Assembly: GCA_037176725.1 (NCBI GenBank)
Contig: JAZBRS010000020.1
Span: 56,882,001-56,946,000, forward strand
Origin: Posidonia oceanica
Lineage: Eukaryota > Streptophyta > Magnoliopsida > Alismatales > Posidoniaceae
Length of the DNA: 64,000 nucleotides
Reading direction: 5' to 3'
Position numbers and translations under genes: made by a program. The notes beneath the pieces are model-generated. The model had not been told where the DNA came from. It was given only the letters and a program-made list of their open reading frames with translations, and did not search any database. This document shows positions 34,262-46,111 of this stretch, piece by piece. The stretch's first letter is position 1, and each line of letters starts with the position of its first letter.

Positions 34262-34957
34262 GCTGCACGTGTGTCCCAGTCCATTGAGCCTTCCACCTTG
34301 GAGAGCATGGTTGGGTTAATCGTGGAGCCCCAAGTCATCTCTTTTACGAGTGATGAGTTGCCTCCGGCAGGGATTAATCACAACCAGCCCCTGTTCGTCA
34401 CGGTGCAGTTCAAAAACTTCCGCATTCCCCTAACACTGGTTGATAACGGGTCAGGCCTTAACGTCTGCCCCTTGCGTACAGAAACCAAGCTCGGGTTCAA
34501 AGCCGAGGATATCACGCCAGCCGTGAAGGGAATGACTGCTTTTGACAATACTCACCATGACGCTCTAGGGATTCTAATTATCCCTCTGGCTATCGGTCCG
34601 GTCGTCTTCAACGTAGAATTCTATGTCGTCGACTTGAAGCCTAACTTCAATCTTCTGCTTGGGCGCCCTTGGCTTCACAAGCATCAAGTCCTTCCTTCGA
34701 CCCTCCATCGAATGATAAAGTACCGTCGTGGCGATGATGTCATTGTCGTCATGGCGGAGAACTTTGAGAAGGAGCGGATTGAAGAAGTCTCTCCCGTGTC
34801 TTCGCAATCTATCCCATTTGACCCCGAGACTTCTGAAGCCCTATATCGCGTTAACCGGTGCGAGCTAGTTAACTTCGTTCCCGATCCTGAACGCGTCAAC
34901 TCCTTGACCGTTCATAATAACCCCTTTCGAATGTATGTCACAGGTGGGGTTACATAA
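34262..34957 (+). pseudogene. Aspartic protease of N
   Basis: This is a retropepsin-type protease for polyprotein cleavage. The active-site segment reads LTLVDNGSGLNVCPL (about 34432-34476), with the DNGS variant common in plant Ty3 elements. The later motif NLLLGRPWLHKH is at about 34648-34683. The domain is open, but it is cut from gag by TAG at 34259 and from the G-patch by a frameshift near 34945. Confidence 0.8.
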
Positions 34958-36450
34958 AGGGAACGCCGCTCGGGCGTCATGGCCAAGGGATCGCGGAGCC
35001 GATCATAGCAGTGGAGCGAAGGAAATCTGAAGGCCTCGGCTACGAACCAAAGCTCGATCAAGATCACTGCTTCCAGCTCAGAGATCGTGCATCAGCCATT
35101 CCCAGAGACCTCACTAACTTTACCAGTGCAGGAATTCTGGGATCAACCGACTACCAAGCTACAGCGCCGGCAGAGGATTGGGTGTGTATTGAGGACTACT
35201 ACTCGGATGAGGAGCAGTCTGATGCAATAGAGGCAGTCCCAATCAAATCAGCAGAAACAGTGGTCAGAGCAGAGGCCCCCTAGTCAGTTCATTTGGCTCC
35301 CCCTCTGGCAGAAACAGCAGGCAGTTCAGCAGGCCCTGTGGCAGATGCAAGTTCTCATCCTTTAGCAGCCACAACAGCTTCTCAAAATCAGACAGCAGCA
35401 GTGCAAGAGTCAGAGACACTCCTCTTGGCAGAACCAAGTATGCTACCAGCGGTCACAGACACATCAGTGCCACTGCCCCCATCTCTGGAAGGGCAGTCCA
35501 TCAACTCAGTCAGCAGCGTGGCCCAGCCCGCTCCCTCAACACCATCTTCAGGAATGCAGCTGGCGCAGTCCGCTCCGCATTCTCCTGACGACCTGCAGCA
35601 GCTCTCATGGCAAGACCCTATGGCGTCAGAGGCTGCGATCTCTCAGTTACGGCCCGATACAAAAGGCCAACTGAGCACTACATCATCCGGGCCCTTGAGC
35701 CCTATGAAGAGCATCCCTGCTTATTCTCCAACAGTGACCCTGGAAGCTCATTCATCAGTAGCACCGCTGGCCTGTCTATTTGGGCCTTCTACATCTGAAT
35801 TGCCATCAGCGGACGCGCCCGTGAACCAGATCATGCAGACTCCGAGGGCGGCGATCCATCTTGCAGCCGGGCCAGTGCCGCAGGCCCCCGGCGCCTACTA
35901 CGTCGACTCCCCCTCAGACGAAGAAGAAGGAGCGGCGATAGAAGCCCAGGTCGATTCTTGGATGTCCGACTTAGAGTTACTTTATCAAGAACAACTCCAG
36001 TCAATAGCGGAAGACCTGGCAGACCATCAAGCTGCAGAAAGGAAAGGAAAAACCGTAGTTACGGATCCTCCTCTGCAAGAGGACCATGCTTCTATCATGG
36101 TCCTAGAAGACTCAGTAGCGCCGGACTCCCCTAGACCAGATGAGCTCATCACTCTTCAACCAGAAGGCGGGTCTAGGTGGTTTGTACAACCCATGCCTCA
36201 CCTGAGCAATATACTGAGCGGCAGTAACCAGATCAGCCGCCAGTCCGGCGCATCCTCCACAAGCACACTAGAAGACCCAGAGGGAGGAGCATCAGTAGTA
36301 GATGCTACAGTAACAGAGCAGAATGCCTCAGCATCACAGTCAGCAGAGCAGTCAGCAGTACCGGCAGCAGAGTCAGTTGAGCCCTCAGCCGAATCAGCAG
36401 AGCACTCAGCAGAATCAGTCAGGCCAGAGCAAACAGTAGAAGGAGTTGCT
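34958..36450 (+). pseudogene. G-patch and low-complexity linker of N
   Basis: In the frame after 34957 the sequence reads GYIKGTPLGRHGQGIAEPI followed by SEGLGYEP, a good G-patch. It is one frame off the protease, so a single-base loss separates them. The linker contains TAG at 35281 and is rich in Ser, Ala, Gln and Pro. From about 36330 it holds repeated SAE/SAES units. Its equivalent in T is also low-complexity. Confidence 0.65.
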
Positions 36451-37701
36451 GGGACGGAGGTCGCGCACCGGGGCTACAAGAATACTCGAGTAGGCGTGAC
36501 CATCCTAAAGCGTCACCAGGGCCAAGCAGCGGAACACATACACTCTTTCAACATCACAAGTCCATTTTTTGAGAAAGAGATCCTCTCAGAACTTGTTGCT
36601 TATGGAGAAGAGGATGACACGGGCATGGACGAGACTGACGAACCTTTGCCCGAGTTCCGGCCCTATGACGACGACCCGGAAGGCCCCAACCTCCATGTTG
36701 AAGAAAAAACGGAGGTTGTCAACATCGGCACAGCTGAGGAAGTCAGAGAAGTTTGCATCAGTGCCCAGCTGTCCGCCCAGGCTCGAGCAGAATTCATTGC
36801 ATTCCTGAGGGAATATGCGGATGTCTTCGCCTGGAGTTATGAAGATATGGTCAGCCTTGACATAGAGATAGTGGTGCACAATCTGCCCTTAAATCCAGAT
36901 GCCAAGCCAGTAAAGCAGAAGCTAAGAAGATGGCGACCGCAGTGGCTGCTCATGATCAAAGAAGAGATAATGAAGCAGCTTGGAGTCAACTTTCTGAAGG
37001 TCGTTCTTTACCCTGAATGGCTGGCAAACATTGTACCTGTGCCCAAGAAAGATGGCCGAATCCGGATCTGCATCGACTACAGGGACCTGAACAAGGCGAG
37101 TCCCAAGGACGACTTTCCATTGCCCCACATTGACGTCCTAGTCGACAATACAGCGGGCCACAAAATGCTCTCCTTCATGGACGGCTTCTCTGGATACAAT
37201 CAGATCAAAATGGCAGAAGAAGACATGGAAAAGACCTCATTCATCACCCCTTGGGGAGTCTTCTGCTACCAAGTCATGCCGTTCGGCCTGAAGAATGCTG
37301 GTGCAACCTATCAGAGGGCCATGACTACGCTATTCCACGACCTCATACACCAAGAAGTGGAGGTCTATGTAGACGATATGATTGCCAAAACCAAAGAGCC
37401 CGAGGATCATCTTGCCTGTCTCAGAAAGCTCTTTGACCGTCTACGGAAATACAAACTGTGCCTGAATCCCAAGAAGTGCGTATTCGGGGTATCCTCTGGC
37501 AAATTGCTCGGCTACATTATTAGCCAAAGGGGGATTGAGGTGGACCTGTTGAAAGCACAAGCCATCGTGGACATGCCACCCCCTAGAACTGAAAAAGAAG
37601 TCAGAAGTCTGCTTGGGCGTTTACAATTTATCAGTCGCTTCATTGCACAGCTTACGCCCATCTGTGAACCCATTTTCAAGCTCTTGAGGAAGAATGCGTA
37701 G
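36451..37701 (+). pseudogene. Reverse transcriptase of N
   Basis: Motifs in order are KQKLRRWRPQWL, IRICIDYRDLNKASPKDDFP, FMDGFSGYNQI, TSFITPWGVFCY, MPFGLKNAGATYQ and catalytic YVDD at 37365-37376. PKKCVFGV and GIEVDLLKAQAIVDM follow. The same frame runs uninterrupted from 35293 to a TAG at 37699-37701. That stop falls in the KN-x-x-HWNEECQ segment just before the RNase H, where Gln (CAG) is the likely original. The enzyme core itself is intact. Confidence 0.85.
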
Positions 37702-39993
37702 ATCCACTGGAACGAGGAGTGTCAGGCTGCATTTGCCAAGATCAAGCAGCTGTTGATCAAGCCTCCTGTCCTGGTCCCGCCTACGCCGGGGAGACCCTTA
37801 CTTCTCTACCTTTCTACCACGCAGCATTCCATGGGCGTCATCTTGGGCCAACATGACGAATCTGGTAGGAAGGAGCGCGCCATCTACTACCTGAGCAAGA
37901 AATTTAATGAATGTGAAGCCAGGTACACAACACTAGAGAAGACTTGCTTGTCCCTTGTCTGGGCTGCACAGAAGCTGAGACACTACATGATGGCCTACTC
38001 AGTGCAGCTCTTATGCCGGCATGATCCCATCAAGTTCCTCTTTCAGAAGCCGGCCATGGTGGGCAGATGTGCTAAGTGGCAGGTGTTATTGTCTCAGTAC
38101 GACATCACCTTTGTCACACAGAAATCCATGAAGGGCCAAGCAATGGCAGACCATCTTGCTGACCTCCCTCTGCCTGAATACCAACCCCTTCAGACGCAGT
38201 TCCCTGATGAAGACATTCTCTTTGCAATGGAGGACTCTGAGCAGAAAGACCCTGAAGAAGCAGAGGAATGGAAGCTCTACTTTGATGGTGCGGTCAACAA
38301 GAAGGGTCGAGGCGTAGGCGCAGTGCTGACCACGCCCCAAGGACAGATGACTCCTTTCGCAAGGAAGCTGACTTTCACCTGCACAAACAACGAAGCAGAA
38401 TACGAAGCGTGCATCCTGGGGTTGAAAGTCGCCCTTGAGCATGAGGCGCAGAAGCTGCATGTGCACGGCGATGCCATGCTGGTAATTTCTCAAGTGAACG
38501 GCGATTGGAAGACAAAAGATCCCAAGCTTGTGCCGTATCACGAAACCCTGCTGAGGCTGATGGAAGAGTTCAAGAGCATCCGCTTCACGTACCTGAACAG
38601 AGCAAAGAACGCGTATGCAGACGCACTAGCAACTCTGGCATCCTGGCTCACCATTTCAGAAGACAGCACTGTGGATGTATCAGTCACTCGCATTGAACAG
38701 CCTGCATACTGCATGAGCATAGAGGAAGCGGATCCCGCAGAGGGGCAGCCCTGGTATCAAGACATAAAATCCTTCCTGGAGTCTGGTAGCTTTCCTCCTG
38801 ATACCACGGCAACAGACAAGAGAACTCTGGCGCGTCTGGCGTCAAAGTATGTGTTAGGGGCCGGACAGCTGTACAGAAGGTCATACAATCAGATGCTGCT
38901 GCGCTGCCTGAACAAATCAGAGGCTGACACGCTGATGCTTCAAGTGCATGCGGGGACCTGTGGCCCGCACATGAACGGCGTCCTCCTGGCCAAGAAGATC
39001 ATGCTGCAAGGTTATTTCTGGCAGACCATGGAAGCCGACTGCTGCCGGTTCGTGCGTAGATGCCACAATTGTCAAATCCATGGAAACTTCATCAAGGCCC
39101 CCCCACATCAGCTGCACAATATGTCTTCGCCATGGCCTTTCTCCACCTGGGGGATCGATGTCATCGGCGCCATCCACCCTGCTGCTTCGAATGGTCATCG
39201 TTACATTCTGGTAGCGATCGATTACTTTACCAAGTGGGTGGAAGCAGCCTCTTACAGAACAGTCACCGCTGCGGCAACAGAAAAATTTATCAGAAACAAT
39301 ATTGTTGCCCGATATGGGGTCCCGCACTCTGTCATCTCTGATAACGGCTCAAATTTCATTGCCAGAAGGATCGAAGAATACCTGCAAAGTCTCAAGATCC
39401 AGCACCATCGATCCTCGCCTTATCGGCCACAGATGAACGGAGCAGTGGAATCTGCAAACAAGAACATTGTCAAAATCCTGAAGAAAATGGCAGAAATCCA
39501 CAAGGATTGGCACGACAAGCTCCCGTACGCGCTCTGGGCGTACAGGACATCAATCCGGACCTCTATAGGAGCCACCCCGTACTCTCTGGTGTACGGCATG
39601 GAAGCGGTGTTACCTGTTGAAGTGGAGATCCCCTCCCTACGAATCCTGCGGGAAGCTGAGTTGGAAGAAGCAGAATGGGTCGAAGACCGCTGCATCCAAC
39701 TGAACTTAATTGATGAGCATAGACTGCAAGCTATGCACAACGCTCACTGCTATCAGAAGTGAATGGCCAGAGCATTCTTGAAGAAGGTCCAGCCCAGAAG
39801 TTTCCAGTCAGGGGACCTTGTCTTGCGCGCCATTCATTTGCCTGATGGTCGAGGGAAATTCCGACCCAATTGGCGTGGCCCCTTTGTGGTCAAGCAGATC
39901 TTTTCGGGAGGCGCTGTAACCCTTGAGGATATGGACCATGTCGAGCAGTCTGAGCCCGACAACCTCTGCTATCTGAAGAAATACTATCAGTAG
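37702..39993 (+). pseudogene. RNase H, archaeal-type RNase H and integrase of N
   Basis: The frame is open from 37702 except for TGA at 39760-39762. The Ty3 RNase H (LLLYLSTTQHSMGVILGQHD, LSLVWAAQKLRHY) is followed by the second RNase H (LYFDGAVNKKGRGVGAVLT from about 38275, NNEAEYEACILGL, HGDAMLVISQV, ADALATLAS). The integrase zinc region is at about 38940-39080 (C-H-N-C-Q). The core has WGIDVIGA, ISDNGSNFIA and GAVESANKNI, giving D, D, E. The C-terminus ends at TAG 39991-39993. The TGA at 39760 probably replaced CGA. Confidence 0.85.
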
Positions 39994-41493
39994 CTGAAAG
40001 CGGCCCCGTTGCAGATGCCCTTCTCCCACCTGCACTTGCATTCTCGCCCTCTTGCTTCAACTCTCTTTTCAAATCATCATCGTCATCCTTTCAGCTCTTG
40101 CACCCTTTCTTTTCAAATCATCTTCGTCATCCTCTCAAACATTGCATCCTCTGCCCGGTGATGACAACCGGGAGTGCTTGCCTGCTCTGGAAGGGGTCAC
40201 CCTGCCTCACCTGGCACTACTTAGATGTCTTAGCAAGTGAGGGAGCCACCACCAATAAGGACAGGCGAACTGCCCAATCTCGCAAGGACATACACCTCTG
40301 AGGGAGAAAAATGTTAGGTTGTGAGCTTGAAAAAGTGAGGATAGACATCTAGGTTTGGGCACCTCAAAGGAACAGAAGACGAAGACAGAAGCCGGCCCTA
40401 GAGATAGGGGTGTGCAGTCTAACCCTGCTCCTTCTACCCATCACACAGCAGACCCAAAACCTGAATCCACTGCAATTCAAGCACCCTTCTTTTGCCACCA
40501 AAATGGGGATAGCAAAAGCCAGAAGAAAAAAAAGGAAAAAGATCAAACAAAAAAAAAAGAGAAAAAAAAAGAAAAGAAAAAAAAAGGGATAGAACAAAAA
40601 CAAAAACAAAAAAAGGAGAAAAGCAAGCAAAACAAAAAAAAAAAGAAGAAGAAGAAAAGGGCAAAGGTAGCCCGAAAAACACAAGCACCGTTATCCCCCA
40701 TACTTTACTAGAGATCCCCAGCATGTCAAGCCTGGAAAAGGGGTCTACCACATTCTCCCAAGAGCAAACACATACCTTCTCCTAGCTAGGGGCAGAGAAA
40801 GACTGCATACCTATGAGGGAGAAACCTTTCAAAAAAAAAGAGAGAGAGCTGAAAGAATAGGTGTAGGTCCTGAGAGTGCAGCCAGTAGCCTGTCCTCACC
40901 ACATCACCACCTGTATAATGCCAACGACCTGTCCCGGAGCGCCACCAATAAGCCGAGAGTCTGAGTAGGGCCCAGTGAGTCAAGGACCACTCCCTTCCTC
41001 TGCAGCAGGCACCAAAGCACTCCGTACGCTGAGGGCACCCTAGCATACCCATCCACCCAAGCATACCCATCCATTCAAGCATACTTATTCATCCAATAAT
41101 ATTCATCTTCATGAGCATATCACTAGCATCTTGCATTCATGCATCTTCTTTCTCTCCTTTCCTCTTCCATCAATATCTCCGCTCTGCAACGCGCTCAGGC
41201 CCTGAGACAGTACTCTTCCCCAGCAGAGCGCATCGACGACACTCAAGCTGCGCCGGTCCAGATCCCCTGCCGGCCCTCGCCCCCGCATTCGTCGGACTGC
41301 TGCCAATTCCCTTTATTCATTTGTGCTCAATTGCTATGTTCTGTTATCAACTGCTAAATGCATATGGAACTACATTTTCAGTCTCAGTTTCTGCTTGTTG
41401 ACAAAGATTACATACCTGCGAGATCTGACTGTTTATTGATAGCAGGTACCTCAAGCCTTGCAGTAATCAGCCTGTCTTCTGCAATCAAGTGTA
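39994..41493 (+). other. Spacer between pol and accessory ORF of N
   Basis: No gene seen. A 48-bp duplication containing TTTTCAAATCATC is at 40063-40150. An A/G-rich low-complexity tract is at 40518-40670. A short array of CATACCCATCCA units is at 41044-41095. Confidence 0.5.
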
Positions 41494-42696
41494 ATGGGTT
41501 TTCCTACTCTGCTGACTCCTACACACTGCTCGGAAACCCTGCGAGAGTGGATCGGCAGGCTCACTCTACAAGACTGTGAAAAGCTGCGCCTGTGAGGCAT
41601 ACCAACCAAGCTGCTAAAGGCTGCTGATGTGGAGGTCAGCCGCCACCTTCTGTGTGCCGCCGCGAGATTCTGGAAGCCGGCGCATCATGTCTTCCGCTTC
41701 AACAAGACTGAGCTGACACCTACACTGGAAGAGGTGCGTCGGATATGCGGCTTTTCAAAGATCTTGGGGCCGCCTGTTTTCATGAGGCGCGACGGATATC
41801 TCTGAGTCCTGAACCAACTGACTGGACTCTCCACTCAAGACTGCCAACAACACCTAATCTGCACCAGTGGACCAGAGCCTATGCTTCGCCTTGCACACTT
41901 TAATGATATCTTAAACAAGCGTGCTGACCTCGGAGATGAGCTGTGGCTCCGAGGATTCGTCATCCGCTTTCTGGGCGAACTAATCTTCACTCATGGCCGA
42001 CTAACAGTGGCCATCGAAGTCGCAGAGATCGCATTAGCTGTGGTGACCCAGCACATAGATCTGGCACCAGTTGTCTTGGCAGAGACATATCGCGGGCTGG
42101 ACCGCATTTCTCATCACTGCCGCCACTTCCACGGTTGCGGAGCACTCATACAAGTCTGGCTGACCGCGCACTTAGAGATGGACATCCTGCGCCCTCAAGT
42201 GCATGCTTTCGAAGCCTACTGCAGCAGCGCCCGTACTAGAGCAGACAAAAGCGTCAAAGACGAGTACGAGAGGCTGTCAGCATTGACTGACGACACTGTG
42301 ATCTGGCGCATCGTTCCCTCTGCAGCAGAGCCGTTCACAATCTTCTTCAGCCCGCGTGACACGCGGCTGATCATTCTCCCAGGCTTCACAGCAGGCGTAG
42401 AGTACCACCCAATCAGGGTCATGCGCCAGTTCGGCTTCCAGCAGGGCGCCTTCATTGACAGTACAACGCCTGAGCTTCTACAGACTTATCCTCTCAGCAC
42501 CACTGCCCCGACCAAAAAGCTTGCTAGTCTGATGCAGCACGGGGTCCAATCCACAGACATTGCAGCTCTGAGAGGTACAGGATGCACTCCTGATTATGAA
42601 GCTGAAGTCCGACAGCTCTGGCCAATTACTGAAGTCCCGCCAGGCGGCCCCTTATTCCCCGACTCCAGGCAGCAGAAGAAGGCCCGGGTTGACTAG
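41494..42696 (+). pseudogene. Sense accessory ORF of N, PMD/DUF7745-like
   Basis: The ATG at 41494 starts a 400-residue frame that ends at TAG 42694-42696 and has only two internal stops, both TGA (41593-41595 and 41803-41805). These are easily explained as CGA to TGA. The segment AARFWKPAHHVFRFN followed by ELTPTLEEVRRICGF matches the core pattern of genes A, B and C of T. It is the type annotated in plants as DUF7745 or aminotransferase-like. The C-terminus ends QQKKARVD. There are no introns. The position, after pol and in sense, is one of the known places for extra ORFs in Tat elements. Confidence 0.65.
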
Positions 42697-43690
42697 GCCC
42701 TTGTGCGATCATCATGTGGTCTTCTTTCAAATTGTGCTGTACATTTCTGGCCTGCCGCAGGCATTGTACCTATCAAGCTATATCAATAAAAACTGTTTCT
42801 GCTTTCTGCTTGCACATCAAGACTCTTTGCTGCATTGCATATCATCATCATCATTATCTTGGGCCCTCTAATCAGACTCGCAGACATCCCAGCGCGGCAA
42901 AGTCCTCAACACCCAATCCGGGGCCCAGAGCATCTGCAGGCCCGCGACACCAAGCTCCGCCGTCCGGCATCCTCAGCTGGTCATCCCCGGCTGGACCACT
43001 GTCCTCTGCGGGCTGGCACCCCAAACTGCCCGGTGAAAGGTCCGTCAACCTGTCATCCTCCTCAGCTGTTCATTCTCAGCTGAGTCCCTTGCGGGCTGGC
43101 ACCCCAAACTGCTCGGCGATGGGTCCGTCAACCTATCATCTATCCGCTCGCTCATCTGTCTTTGCATCTTGATGCCAAGGGCGCACCGACCATCCCCTGG
43201 TATCATCCTGATACCAGGGGCATCTTTTGGTCGCCCGGTGGTATCATCCCCAGCTGATCATCCCCAGCTGAGTCCTCTTCTCGGCTGGTCATCCCCAGCT
43301 GAGTCCCCAGTTGGTCGCCCCAGCTGGATCCTTCTCTGCGGGCTGGCACCCCAAACTGCTCGGCGAAAGGTTCGTCAACCTGAGTCCTCTTCTCGGCTGG
43401 TCATCCCCAGTTGAGTCCCCAGTTGGTCGCCCCCAGCTGGATCCTTATCTCTGCGGGCTGGCACCCCAAACTGCTCGGCGAAAGGTTCGTCAACCTGACA
43501 CTTTTCTCGGCTGGTCACCCCAGCTGAGTCCCCAGCTGATCGCCCCCAGCTGGATCATCATCCCTTGCGGGCTGGCACCCCAAACTGTTCGGCGAAAGGT
43601 CCATCAACCTGACACTCTTCTCGGCTGGTCACCCCAGCTGAGTCCCCAGCTGACCGCCCTCAGCTGAATCCCTTGCGGGCTGGTACCCCA
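42697..43690 (+). repeat. Repeat-rich region with GGGCTGGCACCCCAAACTG units
   Basis: Six copies of a phrase beginning GCGGGCTGGCACCCCAAACT, followed by CGGCGAAAGGTTCGTCAACC, occur from about 43007 to 43690. They are spaced 80-245 bp apart with CAGCTG-rich palindromic text between them (GGCTGGTCACCCCAGCTG). Confidence 0.7.
43194..43220 (+). repeat. Perfect 11-bp hairpin
   Basis: CCCCTGGTATC (43194-43204), loop ATCCT, GATACCAGGGG (43210-43220). Confidence 0.9.
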
Positions 43691-43762
43691 AACTACTCGT
43701 CTGACAAGCACGACACTCTTGTCATTACTCTCTGTTCTCGATGCCAAGGACGCGCTGGCCAA

Positions 43763-43789
43763 CCCCTGGTGTCATCCCGACACCAGGGG
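43763..43789 (+). repeat. Perfect 11-bp hairpin, covariant copy
   Basis: CCCCTGGTGTC (43763-43773), loop ATCCC, GACACCAGGGG (43779-43789). It differs from the 43194 copy by a matched A-T to G-C change in the stem. Confidence 0.9.
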
Positions 43790-43830
43790 CATCTTTTGAT
43801 CGCCCCTTGGTATCATCCCTTCCCTCTTTC

Positions 43831-43857
43831 CCCCATGACGTTCCTGGCGTCATGGGG
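43831..43857 (+). repeat. Perfect 10-bp hairpin
   Basis: CCCCATGACG (43831-43840), loop TTCCTGG, CGTCATGGGG (43848-43857). Confidence 0.9.
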
Positions 43858-43983
43858 ATGGTTTCTTCTCATCATTCCCTTACCCCTTCTTTGCCGGCCG
43901 ATAAGTCCGATATCTTATCATTCTCATCATTCCCTTACCCCTTTTTTGCCGGCCGATAAGTCCGATATCTTATCATTCTCATC

Positions 43984-44415
43984 ATGATCTCATCCCCCTC
44001 TTTAGCTTAATTTCTCATCACGACCTCATCCCCCTCTTTAGCTTAATTTCTCATCACGACCTCATCCCCCTCTTTAGCTTAATTTCTCATCACGACCTCA
44101 TCCCCCTCTTTAGCTTAATTTCTCATCATGATCTCATCCCCCTCTTTAGGTTAATTTCTCATCATGATCTCATCCCCCTCTTTAGGTTAATTTCTCATCA
44201 TGATCTCATCCCCCTCTTTAGCTTAATTTCTCATCAGGACCTCATCCCCCTCTTTAGCTTAATTTCTCATCATGATCTCATCCCCCTCTTTAGCTTAATT
44301 TCTCATCATGATCTCATCCCCCTCTTTAGCTTAGCTTCTCATCATGATCTCATCCCCCTCTTTAGCTTAGCTTCTCATCATGATCTCATCCCCCTCTTTA
44401 GTTCAACTTCTCATC
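43984..44415 (+). repeat. 36-bp tandem repeat, about 12 copies
   Basis: Units read CTCATCCCCCTCTTTAG followed by CTTAATTTCTCATCATGAT with small differences (GACC/GATC, GCTT/GGTT, AATT/AGCT). Period is 36. Confidence 0.9.
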
Positions 44416-44512
44416 ATTACCTCATCCCCTCTTTGCCGGCCGATAAGTCCGATATCTTATCATTCTCATCATGATCTTGCCCCCTCTTATCAATCAATCA
44501 ATCACTCGTGCT

Positions 44513-45561
44513 AGGCTGATATCCGAAACTATCTCAGGCTGATATTCCTAAACTATCATCTATCAATCACTCGTGCTAGGCTGATATCCGAAACTATCTC
44601 AAGCTGATAATCCTAAACTATCTTCTGGTCGATCCATGGTCGGCCCGCAGTTGTGTTATACGGCTGACATCCAGTAACTGTCCCTCGTAATTGCACTTTT
44701 CCAGTTGATAGGTCTGTAAACTATCCACCGGTTGACAGGACCGTAAACTGTCGCTCCAGTTGGTAGGACTGTAAACTACCGCGTGCAATTACGTTATACG
44801 GCTGACATCCAGTAACTGTCCCTTGCAATTGCGGTTTCCGGTTGACAGGACCGTAAACTGTCGCTCCAGTTGATAGGTCTGTAAACTATCCACCGGTTGA
44901 CAGGACCGTAAACTGTCGTTAGGCTGATACTCCTAAACTATCACCCGCAATTGCATTATATGGCTGATATCCAGTAACTATCCCTCATCATCGCGCGTCT
45001 CCAGTTGATAGGTCTGTAAACTATCCGCCGGTTGACAGGACCGTAAACTGTCGCTCCAGTTGATAGGTCTGTAAACTATCCACCAGTTGGTAGGACTGTA
45101 AACTACCACGCGCAATGATGTTATACGGCTGACATCCAGTAACTGTCCCTCGCAATGCCGTTTCCAGTTGATAGGACTGTAAACTATCCACCAGTTGATA
45201 GGTCTGTAAACTATCCGCCGGTTGACAGGACCGTAAACTGTCGTTCCAGATGATAGACTGTAAACTATCCGGCGTTGCGTTATACGGCTGATATCCAGTA
45301 ACTATCACTCATGGTTTGTGGGTTCCGGTTGATAGGACCGTAAACTGTCGCTCCAGTTGATAGGTCTGTAAACTATCCACCGGTTGACAGGACCGTAAAC
45401 TGTCGTTAGGCTGATACTCCTAAACTATCACCCCCAACCATGTTATACGGCTGATATCCAGTAACTATCACTCACAACTGCTCCGGTTGATAGGACCGTA
45501 AACTGTCACTCCCGGTTGATAGGACCGTAAACTATCCGGACGATAAGCCCGTCACCTTATC
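44513..45561 (+). repeat. Array of about 31 short hairpins with covarying arms
   Basis: Units have 4-5 bp stems and 8-9 nt loops. Types seen: GACAG-gaccgtaaa-CTGTC, GATAG-gtctgtaaa-CTATC, GGTAG-gactgtaaa-CTACC, GACA-tccagtaac-TGTC, GATA-tccagtaac-TATC and GATA-ctcctaaac-TATC. Two copies (45329 and 45486) pair GATAG with CTGTC, a U-G pair in sense RNA. A related 6-bp stem GATAAG/CTTATC with 8-nt loop is at 43900, 43955, 44442 and 45542. TTATACGGCTGA and similar phrases separate subgroups. Confidence 0.85.
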
Positions 45562-46098
45562 ATTTTTTTTTCTCCTTTTCGGCGTGACCTTGTCCCAGGA
45601 AGACGAAGTCACGCACCCCCTTTCTGCGATAGGAGAGTTGGCCTCTCTCCCCTCGCGCCCCTTCTTCCTGCTAGCTTGCTCCCCGGGCGGGGACCAGCTG
45701 CACCCTGTTTTCCTTCGCTTTGTCGTGCGAGTCTGGCCTCCCTGCCGGACATTCGCACCACATCGCGCCTTTTTATCATTTTTTTTGCATCATCTCAGCA
45801 CTTTCTTAGCTAGCAATGCATATCACTTTAGCATCATCAGCATTACTTGCACAGCATCAGCATTTTCTTATAGCTGCACTAACTTTTGTACTAACTCTTG
45901 CATTGCACTCGCATCAGCATGCATACACACAGCACAGCATCCATCTGCACCGGCATCTTGCATTGCGGCAACGGGCTACGATCTACGGTGCATCCGCCGA
46001 ATAAGTAGCTCACGCCCATAGCAACCCGCTGCTCTCGGCGGTCAGATGGGGTGTCTTGTCAACCCTAAGCAGCGGCCGCGCTCCGCTTGCCCTCGCTC

Positions 46099-46107
46099 AG
46101 GGAGGGG
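46099..46107 (+). other. Polypurine tract of N
   Basis: AGGGAGGGG followed by CATC directly precedes the 3' LTR (46112). It should prime plus-strand DNA synthesis. Confidence 0.8.
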
Positions 46108-46111
46108 CATC

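Noticed and set aside
40355..40711. Lysine-rich ORF
   Set aside because: It is the translation of an A/G-rich low-complexity tract in the N spacer.
43984..44415. 36-bp repeat as a CRISPR-like array
   Set aside because: Units are contiguous without unique spacers, in a plant retrotransposon.
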